Shown in pieces: positions 12,119 to 22,668 of a stretch of 64,000 nucleotides of DNA. The position numbers and the translations under genes are program-made. Origin of the DNA: Primula veris. Lineage: Eukaryota > Streptophyta > Magnoliopsida > Ericales > Primulaceae. The notes beneath the pieces are model-generated. The model made no database searches and was not told the origin of the DNA. It was given only the letters and a program-made list of their open reading frames with translations. The stretch spans positions 21,263,342 through 21,327,341 of the forward strand of contig OY821745.1 in assembly GCA_963682055.1 (NCBI GenBank). Direction: 5' to 3'. The stretch's first letter is position 1; every line of letters begins with the position of its first letter.

Positions 12119-12266
12119 AAAACGATCGGTCGTTTTGTGTTTCGATCGGTCGAAATATAACCAGATTCTTCCAGTGAGTCCACGTTAAAAACGATCGGTC
12201 GTTCTTAATAAACGATCGGTCGACTGTATTAAAACGATCGGTCGTTTTTACAGACGATCGATCGAC
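12119..12266. repeat. Internal block of CGATCG hairpin motifs before the extra ORF
   Basis: Six copies of AACGATCGGTCGTT-type sequence between the pol stop and the extra ORF start. The flank TTCCAGTGAG (about 12169) is the reverse complement of the CTCACTGGAA that separates copies in the LTR, so the block looks like an inverted relative of the LTR block. Confidence 0.85.
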
Positions 12267-12360
12267 TGTAACTGGGTTACAGAACTGGAATTTTTTGCAC
12301 TAATCGACACGGATTTGGCATAAAGAAAATATAAATACTTATAAAAAATATGTATATATA

Positions 12361-15300
12361 TCACACATCAAACATGCCTAACTCTCGGCGAATAAAGCAA
12401 AATTGTTCCTCATTAAGGGGTTTTGTAAAAATATCGGCTAATTGCCTATCCGTACTTATGTATTCAAGTGTAATATCCCCTTTTTGGACATGATCCCGTA
12501 AAAAGTGATGACGTAAATTAATATGTTTAGTGCGAGAGTGTTGGATCGGATTTTTCGAAAGGTTTATAGCACTAGTATTATCACACAATATAGGTACACT
12601 ATTAAATGATAATTCAAAGTCGTTTAGTTGTTGACGCATCCAAAGGATTTGTGCGCAACAACTACCCGCGGCGACGTATTCCGCCTCCGCCGTGGAAAGC
12701 GCAACCGAGTTTTGTTTCTTGCTATGCCAAGAAACTAAGGCGTTTCCTAGGAAATGGCAAGTGCCACTAGTACTCTTTCTATCTAATCGACAACCGGCAA
12801 AGTCGGCGTCGGAATAGCCAAGCAATTCAAAAGAAGTATCATGCGGATAAAACAATCCTAAATTGCATGTTCCTACAAGATATCTAAAAATGCGCTTAAC
12901 GGCTATAACATGCGATTCCTTAGGGCAAGATTGATACCTAGCACACATGCAAACACTAAACATGATATCGGGTCTACTTGCGGTTAAATATAAGAGGGAT
13001 CCAATCATACCTCTATAGAGCTTTTGGTCCACGCTTTTACCCGATTCATCCTTGTCTAGTTTTGTTGCCGGACTCATCGGAGTTCCTAGCGGCTTTGCAT
13101 CGCTCATGTTGAACCGTTTGAGCAAGTCCCTCGTGTATTTGGCTTGATTCACGAAAATTCCGTCCTTTGTTTGTTTGATTTGCAATCCAAGAAAGTATGT
13201 GAGTTCACCCATCATGCTCATCTCGAATTCTCCTTGCATACACTTAGAAAACTCCTCGCACATGCGAGCATTAGTAGCACCGAAAATGATATCATCAACA
13301 TATATTTGAATTAAAAGCATATCTTTTCCATCCTTTTTAATAAAAAGAGTAGTGTCTAAAGTACCACGAGAAAAACCCTTTTTAATCAAAAATTTACTAA
13401 GTCTTTCATACCACGCCCGGGGTGCTTGTTTTAAACCATAAAGTGCTTTTCGAAGTTTGTACACATGATTAGGAAATTCGTGATTTTCAAAACCGGGTGG
13501 TTGTTTTACATAAACTTCCTCATTAATAAAGCCGTTTAAAAATGCACTTTTAACATCCATTTGAAATAATTTAAAACGTTTAAAAGAAGCATAAGCAAGC
13601 AACATTCTAATGGCTTCTAGTCTTGCTACGGGTGCGTAAGTTTCATCGAAATCGATGCCCTCTTCTTGATTATACCCTTGAGCTACTAGTCTAGCCTTAT
13701 TTCTAATAACTACCCCGGATTCATCCATCTTATTACGAAATATCCATTTCGTACCTATAATGGTTTTCTCACGCGGTCTAGGTACTAAAGTCCATACGTT
13801 ACTACGCTCGAATTGATTTAATTCGTCATGCATAGCTAATACCCAACTCTCATCGAGTTCCGCTTCATGAATGTTCTTGGGCTCTAATTGAGACAAGAAT
13901 GCAAAATGATTAACTATATTTCTTAATGATGAACGTGTATGCACTCTTTCTCCCGGGTTACCCAAAATTAAATCTTGAGGATGGTGATTGGCAAAACGCC
14001 ATTCTTGAGGCAAATCCTCATGAATATGTACACTAGATTCTAAGTCCTTTTGAAGTCTCTCTATAGTGACTTCTTCATCAACGGGTTCAACATCTAAGCT
14101 AGGCGTTGACTCTAAACTAGATGTAACATGATTCGAAGAAGATGCTTTATGAAAAATATCATCATCAATATTATGAACAATTAAAGGCTTATCAATCGTC
14201 GACAAATTCTCATCAAACGAGACATGTACCGACTCTTCCACCAATAAAGTTCTTTTATTAAAAATACGATAAGCTTTACTCGATATAGCATATCCAACGA
14301 AAATTCCTTCGTCGGACTTAGCATCGAATTTTCCTAGATTATCCTTACCATTGTTATGAACATAGCATTTACAACCAAATGCACGTAAATGAGAAATATT
14401 GGGCTTACGCTCATTCCATAATTCGTAAGGTGTCTTTTTTAATATGGGCCTAATTAAGGCTCTATTTAAAATATAACAAGCGGAATTTACGGCTTCGGCC
14501 CAAAAATACTTTGGCAAATTATTTTCGCAAAGCATGGTCCGTGCCATTTCCTCTAGGGTTCTATTCTTCCTCTCAACTACCCCATTTTGTTGGGGCGTAC
14601 GAGGGGCCGAAAAATTATGATCAATACCATTTTCATCACAAAAAGTTTGAAATGGAGTATTCTCAAATTCCTTACCATGATCGGTTCGGATACTTTTGAT
14701 CATATAACCCTTTCGTGTTTGGAGCTTTTTGCAAATGATAGAGAATTCTCTAAATGCTTCATGCTTATGAGTTAAAAACAAGACCCACGTAAAGCGACTA
14801 AAATCGTCAACCATGACGAAAGCATATGCACGCCCGCCAAGACTAAGTGTCCGGGAGGGGCCAACTAAGTCCATATGAATGAGCTCCAAACAACGAGTAG
14901 TAGATATAATATTTTTAGACTTAAAAGAAATCTTTGTTTGTTTGCCTAATTGGCAAGCGTGACAAAGTTTGTCCTTTATATAAGGAGTTTTTGGTAAACC
15001 TATTACCAAATCTTTACTAGAAAGTTTAGCAAGTAAATCAAGACTTGCATGACCAAGTCGTCTATGCCACAACCAACCATTGTCGTTGATAGTAACAAGA
15101 CACTTGACTTCATCATCCACCGAACTATTCAAATCAATCATATAGACATTATTTTGTCTTTGACCCATAAGAATAGTTTTATTATCCGAAATACAATGAA
15201 TAATGCAATGCGATTTTTCAAAAATGACTTTGTGACCCAAATCACAAAGTTGACTTATACTAAGCAAGTTATGTTTAAGACCATCAACAAGCAATACATT

Positions 15301-15489
15301 ATCAATAACGACATTAGATGGTTTAGAGATACTACCAATACCGATGATTTTGCCCTTGCTATTATCTCCGAAGGTCACAAAGCCTCCGTCTTTAGGTGCA
15401 AGAGTTGTGAATTTTGTTTTGTCTCCCGTCATATGTCTTGAGCATCCACTATCTAGGAACCACTTGTCCTCGTTGATTTTTGATCTCAA
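12361..15489 (-). CDS. pol: Copia pol: protease, integrase, reverse transcriptase, RNase H
   Basis: About 1042 codons open without a stop. The protease motif [12 protein letters not shown] is near the N-terminus. The integrase zinc-finger region (H...H...CHACQLGK) and DDE core follow, with D in HMDLVGP, D in RTDHGKEF and E in [12 protein letters not shown]. The reverse transcriptase carries VKSAFLNG and the catalytic YVDD in IYVDDIIF. RNase H includes SDADFAG, AEAEYVA and the C-terminal DIFTKPL region. The frame is offset by one base from gag and no ATG starts it, so it normally belongs to a gag-pol polyprotein; the frame break falls between about 15490 and 15560. All visible catalytic residues are present. 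Confidence 0.93.
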   Translation of the reverse strand: MRSKINEDKWFLDSGCSRHMTGDKTKFTTLAPKDGGFVTFGDNSKGKIIGIGSISKPSNVVIDNVLLVDGLKHNLLSISQLCDLGHKVIFEKSHCIIHCISDNKTILMGQRQNNVYMIDLNSSVDDEVKCLVTINDNGWLWHRRLGHASLDLLAKLSSKDLVIGLPKTPYIKDKLCHACQLGKQTKISFKSKNIISTTRCLELIHMDLVGPSRTLSLGGRAYAFVMVDDFSRFTWVLFLTHKHEAFREFSIICKKLQTRKGYMIKSIRTDHGKEFENTPFQTFCDENGIDHNFSAPRTPQQNGVVERKNRTLEEMARTMLCENNLPKYFWAEAVNSACYILNRALIRPILKKTPYELWNERKPNISHLRAFGCKCYVHNNGKDNLGKFDAKSDEGIFVGYAISSKAYRIFNKRTLLVEESVHVSFDENLSTIDKPLIVHNIDDDIFHKASSSNHVTSSLESTPSLDVEPVDEEVTIERLQKDLESSVHIHEDLPQEWRFANHHPQDLILGNPGERVHTRSSLRNIVNHFAFLSQLEPKNIHEAELDESWVLAMHDELNQFERSNVWTLVPRPREKTIIGTKWIFRNKMDESGVVIRNKARLVAQGYNQEEGIDFDETYAPVARLEAIRMLLAYASFKRFKLFQMDVKSAFLNGFINEEVYVKQPPGFENHEFPNHVYKLRKALYGLKQAPRAWYERLSKFLIKKGFSRGTLDTTLFIKKDGKDMLLIQIYVDDIIFGATNARMCEEFSKCMQGEFEMSMMGELTYFLGLQIKQTKDGIFVNQAKYTRDLLKRFNMSDAKPLGTPMSPATKLDKDESGKSVDQKLYRGMIGSLLYLTASRPDIMFSVCMCARYQSCPKESHVIAVKRIFRYLVGTCNLGLFYPHDTSFELLGYSDADFAGCRLDRKSTSGTCHFLGNALVSWHSKKQNSVALSTAEAEYVAAGSCCAQILWMRQQLNDFELSFNSVPILCDNTSAINLSKNPIQHSRTKHINLRHHFLRDHVQKGDITLEYISTDRQLADIFTKPLNEEQFCFIRRELGMFDV

Positions 15490-15511
15490 GCATACCTACA
15501 AGACAAAACGA

Positions 15512-17203
15512 TCATTGGTACCCTAATCCATTTTTGGGTCCTTGAGGGTTAGAGTCTCGACCCTTTGGAATCCAAACCAAATCATTTCTACTTACTTTAT
15601 ACCTATTAGGGCAATATATATAATCCTCATAGTGGTCACTACGGTTGCAAGTAATACATTTTATATGCGAGATAGGTTTAACAAAACGATTATAAACTAA
15701 GTTCCTTTTATATGAATTGTTCTTACGGGAGTAACTTGGGGTTCTATTTTCATTTTTCTCCACTTGTTTGGTGAATAGATTTTTATGCTTAGACGCTAAG
15801 AGAGGGTTGTATCCTACACCGGTTTTATCATATGCGCCTTGTTGAGAAGCTAATATAGTACTTAGCATTTTGCTTCCTTTAGTGAACTTAGAGAGAGTGA
15901 GTTCGGCTCTATCCACCTTTTCTTTACATGAACTTAGGTCATTAGCTAACTTATCATTTTATATTGTAAGTTCGGCATTTTTAGACGTAAGTGAGTCATT
16001 TGTTATAGCTAAGTTCTCGAGTTCGTCTTGTAGAGTAATTAGCATTTTTCTAAAAGATTTGTTTTTACCTCTAGCTTTTTCTAAGGATGCTAACACATCA
16101 TTTATATCAAAATCATCATCACTAGAAATAGAGGAGTTAGAGGAGTGAAAGCTTACATCCTCGGTATCGTCGTCTCTAGCCATGAGACAAAGATTTGCGA
16201 CTTCTTCATTGTCGCTATCGGAGCTATCATCATCGCTCCCCCATGCGGCCAAAAATGCCTTCTTGTATTCCTTTTTCTTTCCGAACTTATCCTTTTTCCT
16301 CAAAGGACATTCGTTTTGCATATGGCCGGGTTTGTGACATTTGTAGCAAATGATTTCGTCCTTTTTGTTCGATTTGTCGGAAGGCTCTCCCTTATACTCC
16401 TTTTTCCGAAATCGTTGTCCACCCTTCTTCTTCCAACTTAGGAATTTGTTGTAGCGTTTGGCGAAGAGTGCCATGTCGTCATCCTCACTCGAGGAATCAT
16501 TGTCGCTATCTTCTTTTGTTGTGCTTTTGAAGGCGATGCCTTTCTTCTTTTTTGAGTCATCCTCATGCTTTCGAGTCGTCATATCTAGCTCATGGGTGCT
16601 CAAGGATCCTATGAGGTTGTCGAGAGAAAGTGTGTTCATATCCTTGGCTTCTTGTATAGCCGTCACTTTTGATTCCCACTTCCTCGGAAGGCTTCGTAGG
16701 ATTTTCGTCACCATCTCCTTGCTAGAATATACCTTTTCAAGTCTTTTGAGATCATTAGTAATCTTAGTAAAACGAGTGTACATAGAAGCAATAGACTCAT
16801 CATCATCGACTTTAAACAATTCATAATCATGAATAAGCATGCTAATCTTAGAGTCTTTAACTTGACTAGTTCCTTCGTGCATAATAGCTAGCTTATCCCA
16901 CATTTGCTTAGCGGTGTCACAACCGGAAATCTTATCATATTCACTAGGCGAGAGCGCACAAGTGATAGAGGTCATGGCCCTACAATTTAGGGAAAACGCA
17001 AGGCGTTCATCGGTATCTAGTTCCTCTACAAGTTTATCTTCGCCATTTCTCCTAGGCGTTCTATAGCCTTTACTAATACTTATCCATTGATCTATTTCAT
17101 AACCACATAGGAAATTTTTCATTAGATCTCTCCAATAGGGATAGTTAGTGCCGTCAAAGAATGGGGGCCTAGTTATGGATTTAGAGTCGGCGTATGAAGA
17201 CAT
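15512..17203 (-). pseudogene. gag: Copia gag, interrupted by one in-frame stop
   Basis: ATG at 17203 opens 414 codons with a UBN2/DUF4219-type capsid region (about residues 15-200), acidic and lysine-rich linkers and a zinc knuckle CYKCHKPGHMQNEC (about residues 286-299). A TAA at 15959-15961 stops the frame, which then continues open to 15512 with a second cysteine/histidine cluster (CITCNRSDH...). The part after the stop looks like the usual extended gag C-terminus of Sireviruses rather than a new gene. The stop plus the later frame offset mean this copy cannot make an uninterrupted gag-pol without readthrough. Confidence 0.85.
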
Positions 17204-17254
17204 AACGGATCTTTAAACTATAAAATCGTTAGATTTTCGTAAATAAAATAGCTA

Positions 17255-17267
17255 GGTTCTGATACCA
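17255..17267 (-). promoter_or_regulatory. Primer binding site (initiator Met tRNA)
   Basis: On the minus strand TGGTATCAGAACC lies two bases inside the 5' LTR. It matches the initiator-methionine tRNA primer site typical of plant copia elements at all but one base. Confidence 0.9.
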
Positions 17268-17269
17268 AT

Positions 17270-18456
17270 TGTTGGTCCGTAGGAGTCTAAACCTTAGAGG
17301 GGGGGTGAATAAGGTTTTCGTACGTTTTTCGCGGAATTATATCTAAGGATATTTAACTAAGTTAAAAAGTGGTTTTTATAACCTAAACTCTTTCGTTTCC
17401 AAATTAGCGCTAAATAATCTAAACAAGCAATAAAGATGAGTGATAAATAAATGCGTAAAGTAAAAGTTAAGGGAAAGAAATAACGCAAGATTTATAGAGG
17501 TTCGGCTAAACGTGCCTACGTCCTCTCCTCGGTATTTTCACTACCGAGTATTTCACTAGAATCTCGTTCCAAAGGTTACAACCTAACGAGCTTAATCAGA
17601 CGATTTAGCTCCCCCTCACTTAATGAGTATCCCGAAAGAAAAAGCCTAGAACTTTAAGCTACACTTGCTTGAAAAGCTTCTACCCAATCAATCGCTCACT
17701 AACGAGTTTATAAAGCACTCTTTTACAAGTTTAATTTGAATACAACACTCACTAACAAATATTATCTCGATATTTATAAGATTACAATGAGAATATAATC
17801 GAGAATAGTTTATGAATAATAAGTGAGAAGTTGGAAGTATAAGCTTGAAGAATTTCTTAGAAAGATTTGCTTAATTGTTGAATACTTGGATAATCTTCCT
17901 TGAAGGTTTTGAAGCTCTTTTGTAGGGTGAAAAGATGCAGCAATTAATTTCAGACCGTTGCAGTTTGTTGGCTGAATTGAATGCTGGTTAATGCAGTGGT
18001 TCGCCCCATTTTCAGGAATGGCTTAAAAGCTGGAATTTGAAATTTTACAGAAACGATCGGTCGTTTCTGCAAAACGATCGGTCGTTTTTTATCTATGCTC
18101 ACTGGAAGAAATCATCAATAAAACGATCGGTCGTTTTATTATGGCGATCGGTCGTTTTTGTCCTATGCTCACTGGAAGGATTTCTCACATTTATGATCGA
18201 TCGTTTAGGGTTGATCAGTCGTTTTTTGTTGTTCTGGGTTATTTTCGGTTTTCTCGACAAACTTCGAAACCCCGTAACTAATTCGTTTCAACTCCGATTT
18301 AGGTTCCGCTTGAACCAATGGCTTCGTAATTACGCATTCAATCATTTAGACCCTTTAACACACTCGATAAATGATTAGTACGCAAAACGAGCTTTTATCA
18401 TGTTTTACAAATATTGTTATCATCAAAATAATCGAATTGAAGAACATTGTTCAACA
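17270..18456 (-). repeat. 5' LTR of the copia element
   Basis: 1187 bp, bounded by TGTTG and CAACA. It should carry the element promoter. It differs from the 3' LTR at only two places. The CGATCG block is at 18051-18225. Confidence 0.95.
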
Positions 18457-18628
18457 ATATATATATATATATATATATATTGATTTTAAAGAGTCTATCA
18501 GAACTTAGTCATTCAAATATTAGAACAGATGATTCTAGTTTCATATTAACTAAATTTTTCGGCAGTAGTCACAGTTATTATTATAATATTGTGCCCCCCC
18601 TGAATTTAAAATCTTGGATCCGTCCCTG

Positions 18629-19130
18629 CTCCTAGCAACTTATATTCCTCCTAGCTACCTCCGTAAGTTCACATTTCCCATATGTACAACTTTTTAATTA
18701 TTTAATTTATTTACCAAAACGTCATTGTACAATAAAAAACATAATACATATATTTTATCTCTCTAAAAACAAAAAAAAAGTTTTAAATTACAATAAAATT
18801 CTATAGAATCGAAAAAAATCAACAAAAATAGAAAAATAAATACAAAGAATTATAAAAAATCACAAAAATGTATTTTTATAAAAAACATCACAAAAATAAT
18901 TAAAAAAATGGGTAAAATAAAAAAAATGTTTTTTTAAAAAAATCACAGAAAATGAAAAAAAATACAAAAAAATGGGAAAAAAAAAATCAAAAACTTTTTA
19001 AAAAAATCAAAAAGAAATATTAAAAAAAATGTTTTTTTGTCAATATGTCACTTTTTACACCGAAAAAGGTGTTTTTTTTTTCATCAAAAAGTTGAAGTGA
19101 TTTATTCATGAAAAATTGCATTTTTTAATC
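18629..19130. repeat. Left interior of the Mutator-like element: AT-rich tracts
   Basis: Continuation of the Mutator-like left terminus after the hAT insertion (about 18629-18740), then degenerate AAAAATCACAAAAA units to about 19030. The same arrangement is seen at 48134-48800. Confidence 0.7.
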
Positions 19131-19640
19131 TAAATGAGCTGAAAGTGCATTTAGTTCAGTCAAAATCATATATAGTTCAATAAAAGTGCATATAGTCCAG
19201 TCGAAAGTGCATATAGTAAGTCGAAAGTGCATATAGTTGAGTCGAAAGTGAATTCAATTCAGCTGCATCTAGTTCCGTCGAAAGTGCATACAATTCAGTC
19301 GAAAGTAAATATAGTTCAATAAAAGTGCGTATGCATATAGTTCATTTAAAAGTGCATCTGGTTCATCTGAAAATGTATCTAATTTAGTCGAAAATACATA
19401 TAGTTAAGTCAAAAGTGCATATAATTCAGTCGAAAATGAATATAGTTCAGTCAAAAGTGCATATGGTTCAGCTAAAAGTGCATATAGTTCAATAAAAGTG
19501 CATCTGGTTCAGCCAAAAATGCATCTGGTTCAGCCAAAAGTGCATATGGTTTAGCTGAAAGTGCATCTGGTTCAGTTGAAAGTTCATCTTGTTCATTAAA
19601 AAATGCATATAGTTCAGTTGAAAATGCATAATGTTCAAGA
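19131..19640. repeat. Minisatellite of ~20-bp AGTGCATATAGTTCAGTC units
   Basis: About 25 diverged direct copies of an AGTGCATATAGTTCAGTCGAA-type unit. The ORF on the minus strand here (about 19472-19705) is a by-product of the repeat. Confidence 0.85.
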
Positions 19641-20020
19641 GATTGGTGGTTCGAATCCATCCGAATTTGCTTTTTTTTTTCTAATTCAAAGTAAGGCATA
19701 TGCACTTTATTTTGTGAATTATATTGTGTTTATATTAAACATTATGCACTTTTGACTGAACTATATGCACTTGCAACTGGACTATATGTACTTTCGACTG
19801 AACCAGATGCATTTTGAGATGAACTAGATGCACTTTCGACTGAACCAGATGCATTTTCAGCTTAACCATATGCACTTTCAGCTGAACCAGATGCACTTTT
19901 GACAGAACTATAATTTAATTCAAATTAAAAAAAATAAAATCCGGATGGATTCGAACCACAAAACTCTTAAGCCTCGGTGTTGGTACAAACACTCTTACCA
20001 TTTTGAGCTTACGGATGTAT
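19641..20020. repeat. Inverted minisatellite arm with tRNA-like modules
   Basis: At 19645-19665 GGTTCGAATCC is a perfect RNA polymerase III B box. At 19735-19915 the minisatellite unit recurs in inverse orientation (TATGCACTTTCGACTGAAC). At about 19935-20010, on the minus strand, a D-arm-like GGTAAGAGTG and a B box GGTTCGAATCC are spaced as in a tRNA. No full cloverleaf could be drawn, so these are tRNA-derived relics rather than a tRNA gene. Confidence 0.6.
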
Positions 20021-20059
20021 ATAGTTACTAAATAGAATCATACAAACTTACCATTTTGA

Positions 20060-20620
20060 GCCTGTTCTAGCCTCAAACCGAAACCTGTTTCAGTCTCGAA
20101 CTGTAATCCGATTCAGCCCCAAAACAGACTCCAATTCAGCCATAAAATGGACTGGATTTACACCAAAACAGACTCCAAATCACCTCTAAAACAGGCTTCT
20201 TCCAGCCCCAAAACAGACCCTAAAATCAGCATTATAATGGGTTCGATTAAGCACCAAAACATACCGCAAAACAGGCATAAATCAGCCCAAAACCGAGGCC
20301 CATTTCAGCCCAAAACCGAGGCCCGTTTCATCATCAAAACAGCCGAAACATGCTCTGTTTTAGCCGAAACGTGCTTCGTTTCAGCCGCCAGACGAGCCCC
20401 ATTTCAGCCCCAATACGAGATGCACTTCAGTCCCAAAACAAACTCGTTTTAACCCCAAAACGAGCTATGTTTTATCACCAAAACGAGCTATGCTTCAGCT
20501 CCAAAACGAGCTCATTTTAGTCCCGAAATGAGCTCGTTTCAGCCCCAAATTGGAACCTGTCTCAACCCTGAAACGAGTTCTACCACCACTTTTATTCAAA
20601 TAAACTTGAAACACCCAAAA
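20060..20620. repeat. Minisatellite of CAGCCCCAAAACGAGC units
   Basis: Many diverged copies of a roughly 20-bp unit built on CAGCCCCAAAACGAGC. A second patch lies at about 21000-21240. ORFs over this stretch arise from the repeat. Confidence 0.8.
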
Positions 20621-21439
20621 CCATCCAAAACCATTCCAAAACCCACTCCAAATCTGTCTCAATAACGTTGAAAAAAAAACACAAAACAATACAGTAATTG
20701 TCCCAACTCCCAGCTGAACTATAAATCACAGTCAACCAATCCAACGAGAAAGTAATAAATTACAAGAAAATTCTATAAACAAAAAGCATACGGTCCGAAT
20801 ACAATAGAAATGTAATAAATAGATATTTGTTGTTTTTCTAGGTCACAAAACAAATTATAGTTAAAGTAGCAATATCATATATACTGGCAGAAATCTATCG
20901 CACGAAACTCGGATATTTCATCGAATACTTTAAGGGTACAAACTGGTGAAAACATAACTCGACACATGGTTATATACAACTTGCCAAATAACTCCTGAAC
21001 TAAGAGGCTGTTTTAGCCTTGAACCGGAAGTCTCGAACCGGAGTCCGATTCATCCCCAAAACAGACTTCAATCCAGCCCTAAAATGGACCCGATTTGGCA
21101 CCAAAACAGACACAAAATCATCCCTAAAACGGGCTCGTTTCAGCCTCAAAATCACCCCTATACATGCTTGATTAAGCACCAAAACAAGCAACAAATCAGC
21201 CACAAAACGCACCTTGTTTGATCACCAAAACAGCCAAACTCGAAAATAAAAACTCAAAACATAAAATTTATCACAAATCGTTGAGTATTAGCTAATATTT
21301 GATTATTGGCTTACCTTTTCAAATAAGTTTTATTCAGATTGTTCACAAATCGTTGCATAAAGTTCCCAATTACTAATAAAAACCCTAATTCCCAAATTAA
21401 TAATTCAAATTTATCAAATCACATAAAAGAACAAAAAGT

Positions 21440-21910
21440 TTAGAAGATAGTCATGACCTCGATTGTGATGCATAACCTTAAAAGCAGATCTCAGATCCAA
21501 GGCTTTTAATTCGAGATACATAAACATGGACACACACATATATAAATAGATGGGGAGAAAGAGAGAGAACCTCGGCGATCTAACAACTAAAACTCGTCGG
21601 AGATCCGGCCCTAGATCGCTACATCTTCATTGTCGGACCGATCTCTATCACGGAGGTCATCTTCTCTCTCCTCCTCTCGATCTCCATCTTATCTATTTCT
21701 CTATCTTTACCTCTACAAAATCACTCACTGGATTCGTTGATAATCTACGCAGTCGAGATCAACATGTTTACGGAGATAGAAAGTGTGTGATATAGAGAGA
21801 GGGAGTTTGGATGGAGATGGTTCAGAAAAGTGATAAAGAGTGAGAGATATTAGGAAGAGAAATAATGCGTTGATATCTGTTTCTATGAAACGATGAAAAA
21901 TAGAATTATT
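21440..21910. other. More GC-rich segment near the right end of the Mutator-like element
   Basis: A block unlike the AT-rich rest of the element. A TATATAAATAG box-like sequence at about 21540 is followed by GAGAGA-rich and CTCTCT-rich sequence with an ORF at 21550-21795 that I do not recognise. It resembles a plant promoter and leader, possibly captured host DNA as in Pack-MULEs. Confidence 0.35.
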
Positions 21911-22023
21911 GGGGTTTATATAGTAATAAAAATGGTACCTATAAGGAATGAAACTTATAATAGATACTTAGAGAGAATTAGAGTTTAAAAGTGGTACATA
22001 TGAGGCATTATTTGAATAATCTT

Positions 22024-22405
22024 TACATTTAAATTCATATCATTTTGTCTAAAATAATGAATCAATTCTTTTTTAACATGCAAAAATATGTTTACACTTC
22101 AAATGTATATACTCCTTTCCATTACAATTAATCCATACCATTTTTTTAAAGTTAATCTCGTTTTTTAGATTGCATGTCTTAAACTTGGCCCTTCAAAAAG
22201 TGCATGTACATAGTTATGATTGCATATCAGTAGGTATGCACTTTAAAGTTGCATACATATGCACTTCGAAGGTTTAATAGATCGAAGTATGCCACTCCAT
22301 AGCAAGTGGTATTGACGACATACTAGTTGACATGCACTTTATAAATTACATATACGGTGGTATCCACTACATATCATTTGACATGCACTTCCCAAAGTGC
22401 ATATA
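22024..22405. other. AT-rich intergenic stretch with GTGCAT/ATGCAC words
   Basis: No gene. Words such as AAGTGCATGTACAT and ATGCACTTTA recur between 22190 and 22400 and again at 23770-23960, on both sides of the pogo-like element. Confidence 0.4.
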
Positions 22406-22668
22406 CAGTATAACATCTATAAATTAATACTTGCTAAATTAATAATTTTTTAAAAATAATATTTTCATCCGGTTCTGACTTGAACTAATGTAAAAAATCA
22501 TCAATTTCGATAAATTAATAAAATAATAAATTTTCAAAAATTTCTTATATAAATATTGGCCCCGACAAAATTATAAATTAATAATTTTTTAAAATGGCAA
22601 ACATTACTAGGACGATTTAGTGAAATATAACTCTGTAGTCGTTTGCTTCTTTTTAAACTTTAAATCTA

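Larger units (their letters stand above)
8924..18456 (-). mobile_element. Sirevirus-like Ty1/copia LTR retrotransposon, very young
   Basis: Two LTRs of 1188 and 1187 bp (TGTTG...CAACA) differ by one substitution and one T in a run. A perfect 5-bp target duplication ATATA (8919-8923, 18457-18461) lies in an AT microsatellite. In minus-strand order: 5' LTR, initiator-Met tRNA primer site, gag, pol (protease, integrase, reverse transcriptase, RNase H), a repeat block, an extra ORF, polypurine tract and 3' LTR. Integrase before reverse transcriptase defines Ty1/copia. Long LTRs, an extended gag and an extra ORF after pol fit the Sirevirus group. Near-identical LTRs imply recent insertion, yet gag has a stop and pol is out of frame with gag. 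Confidence 0.95.
8229..18628. mobile_element. hAT element carrying a nested copia retrotransposon
   Basis: It begins CAGGGGCGGATGC and its inverted end reads CAGGGACGGATCC, a common plant hAT terminus. The flanking octamers CTCATAGG (8221-8228) and CTCCTAGC (18629-18636) agree at 6 of 8 positions; each is one change from CTCATAGC, close to the base order expected at this point of the host Mutator-like terminus. Without the retrotransposon it is about 0.86 kb and has no transposase. Confidence 0.82.
8200..22014. mobile_element. Mutator-like non-autonomous element, split by nested insertions
   Basis: A perfect 9-bp direct repeat AATAATCTT flanks it (8191-8199 and 22015-22023), the length typical of Mutator-like elements. 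The left terminus (GGGAAAATTGC...) and inverted right terminus (CAAATAATGCC...) match those of the element at 48134-50234 over roughly 100 bases. The left terminus is split at 8229 by a hAT. Without inserts it is about 3.4 kb. It carries AAAAATCACAAAAA tracts, two minisatellite families, tRNA-like sequence and a more GC-rich block near the right end, but no transposase, so it depends on an autonomous partner. Confidence 0.88.

Noticed and set aside
18760..19030. CRISPR-like regular repeats (AAAAATCACAAAAA), also at 48290-48720
   Set aside because: The tracts are degenerate low-complexity sequence without constant spacers, in a plant transposon.
19935..20010. tRNA gene
   Set aside because: B box and D-arm-like sequence are present, but I could not form an acceptor stem or anticodon arm. 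Treated as a tRNA-derived module.
20147..20452. 101-codon ORF
   Set aside because: It arises from the CAGCCCCAAAACGAGC minisatellite; no independent coding evidence.
21550..21795. 81-codon ORF in the GC-richer block
   Set aside because: No recognisable family and basic, Leu/Ser-rich composition typical of translated leader sequence.
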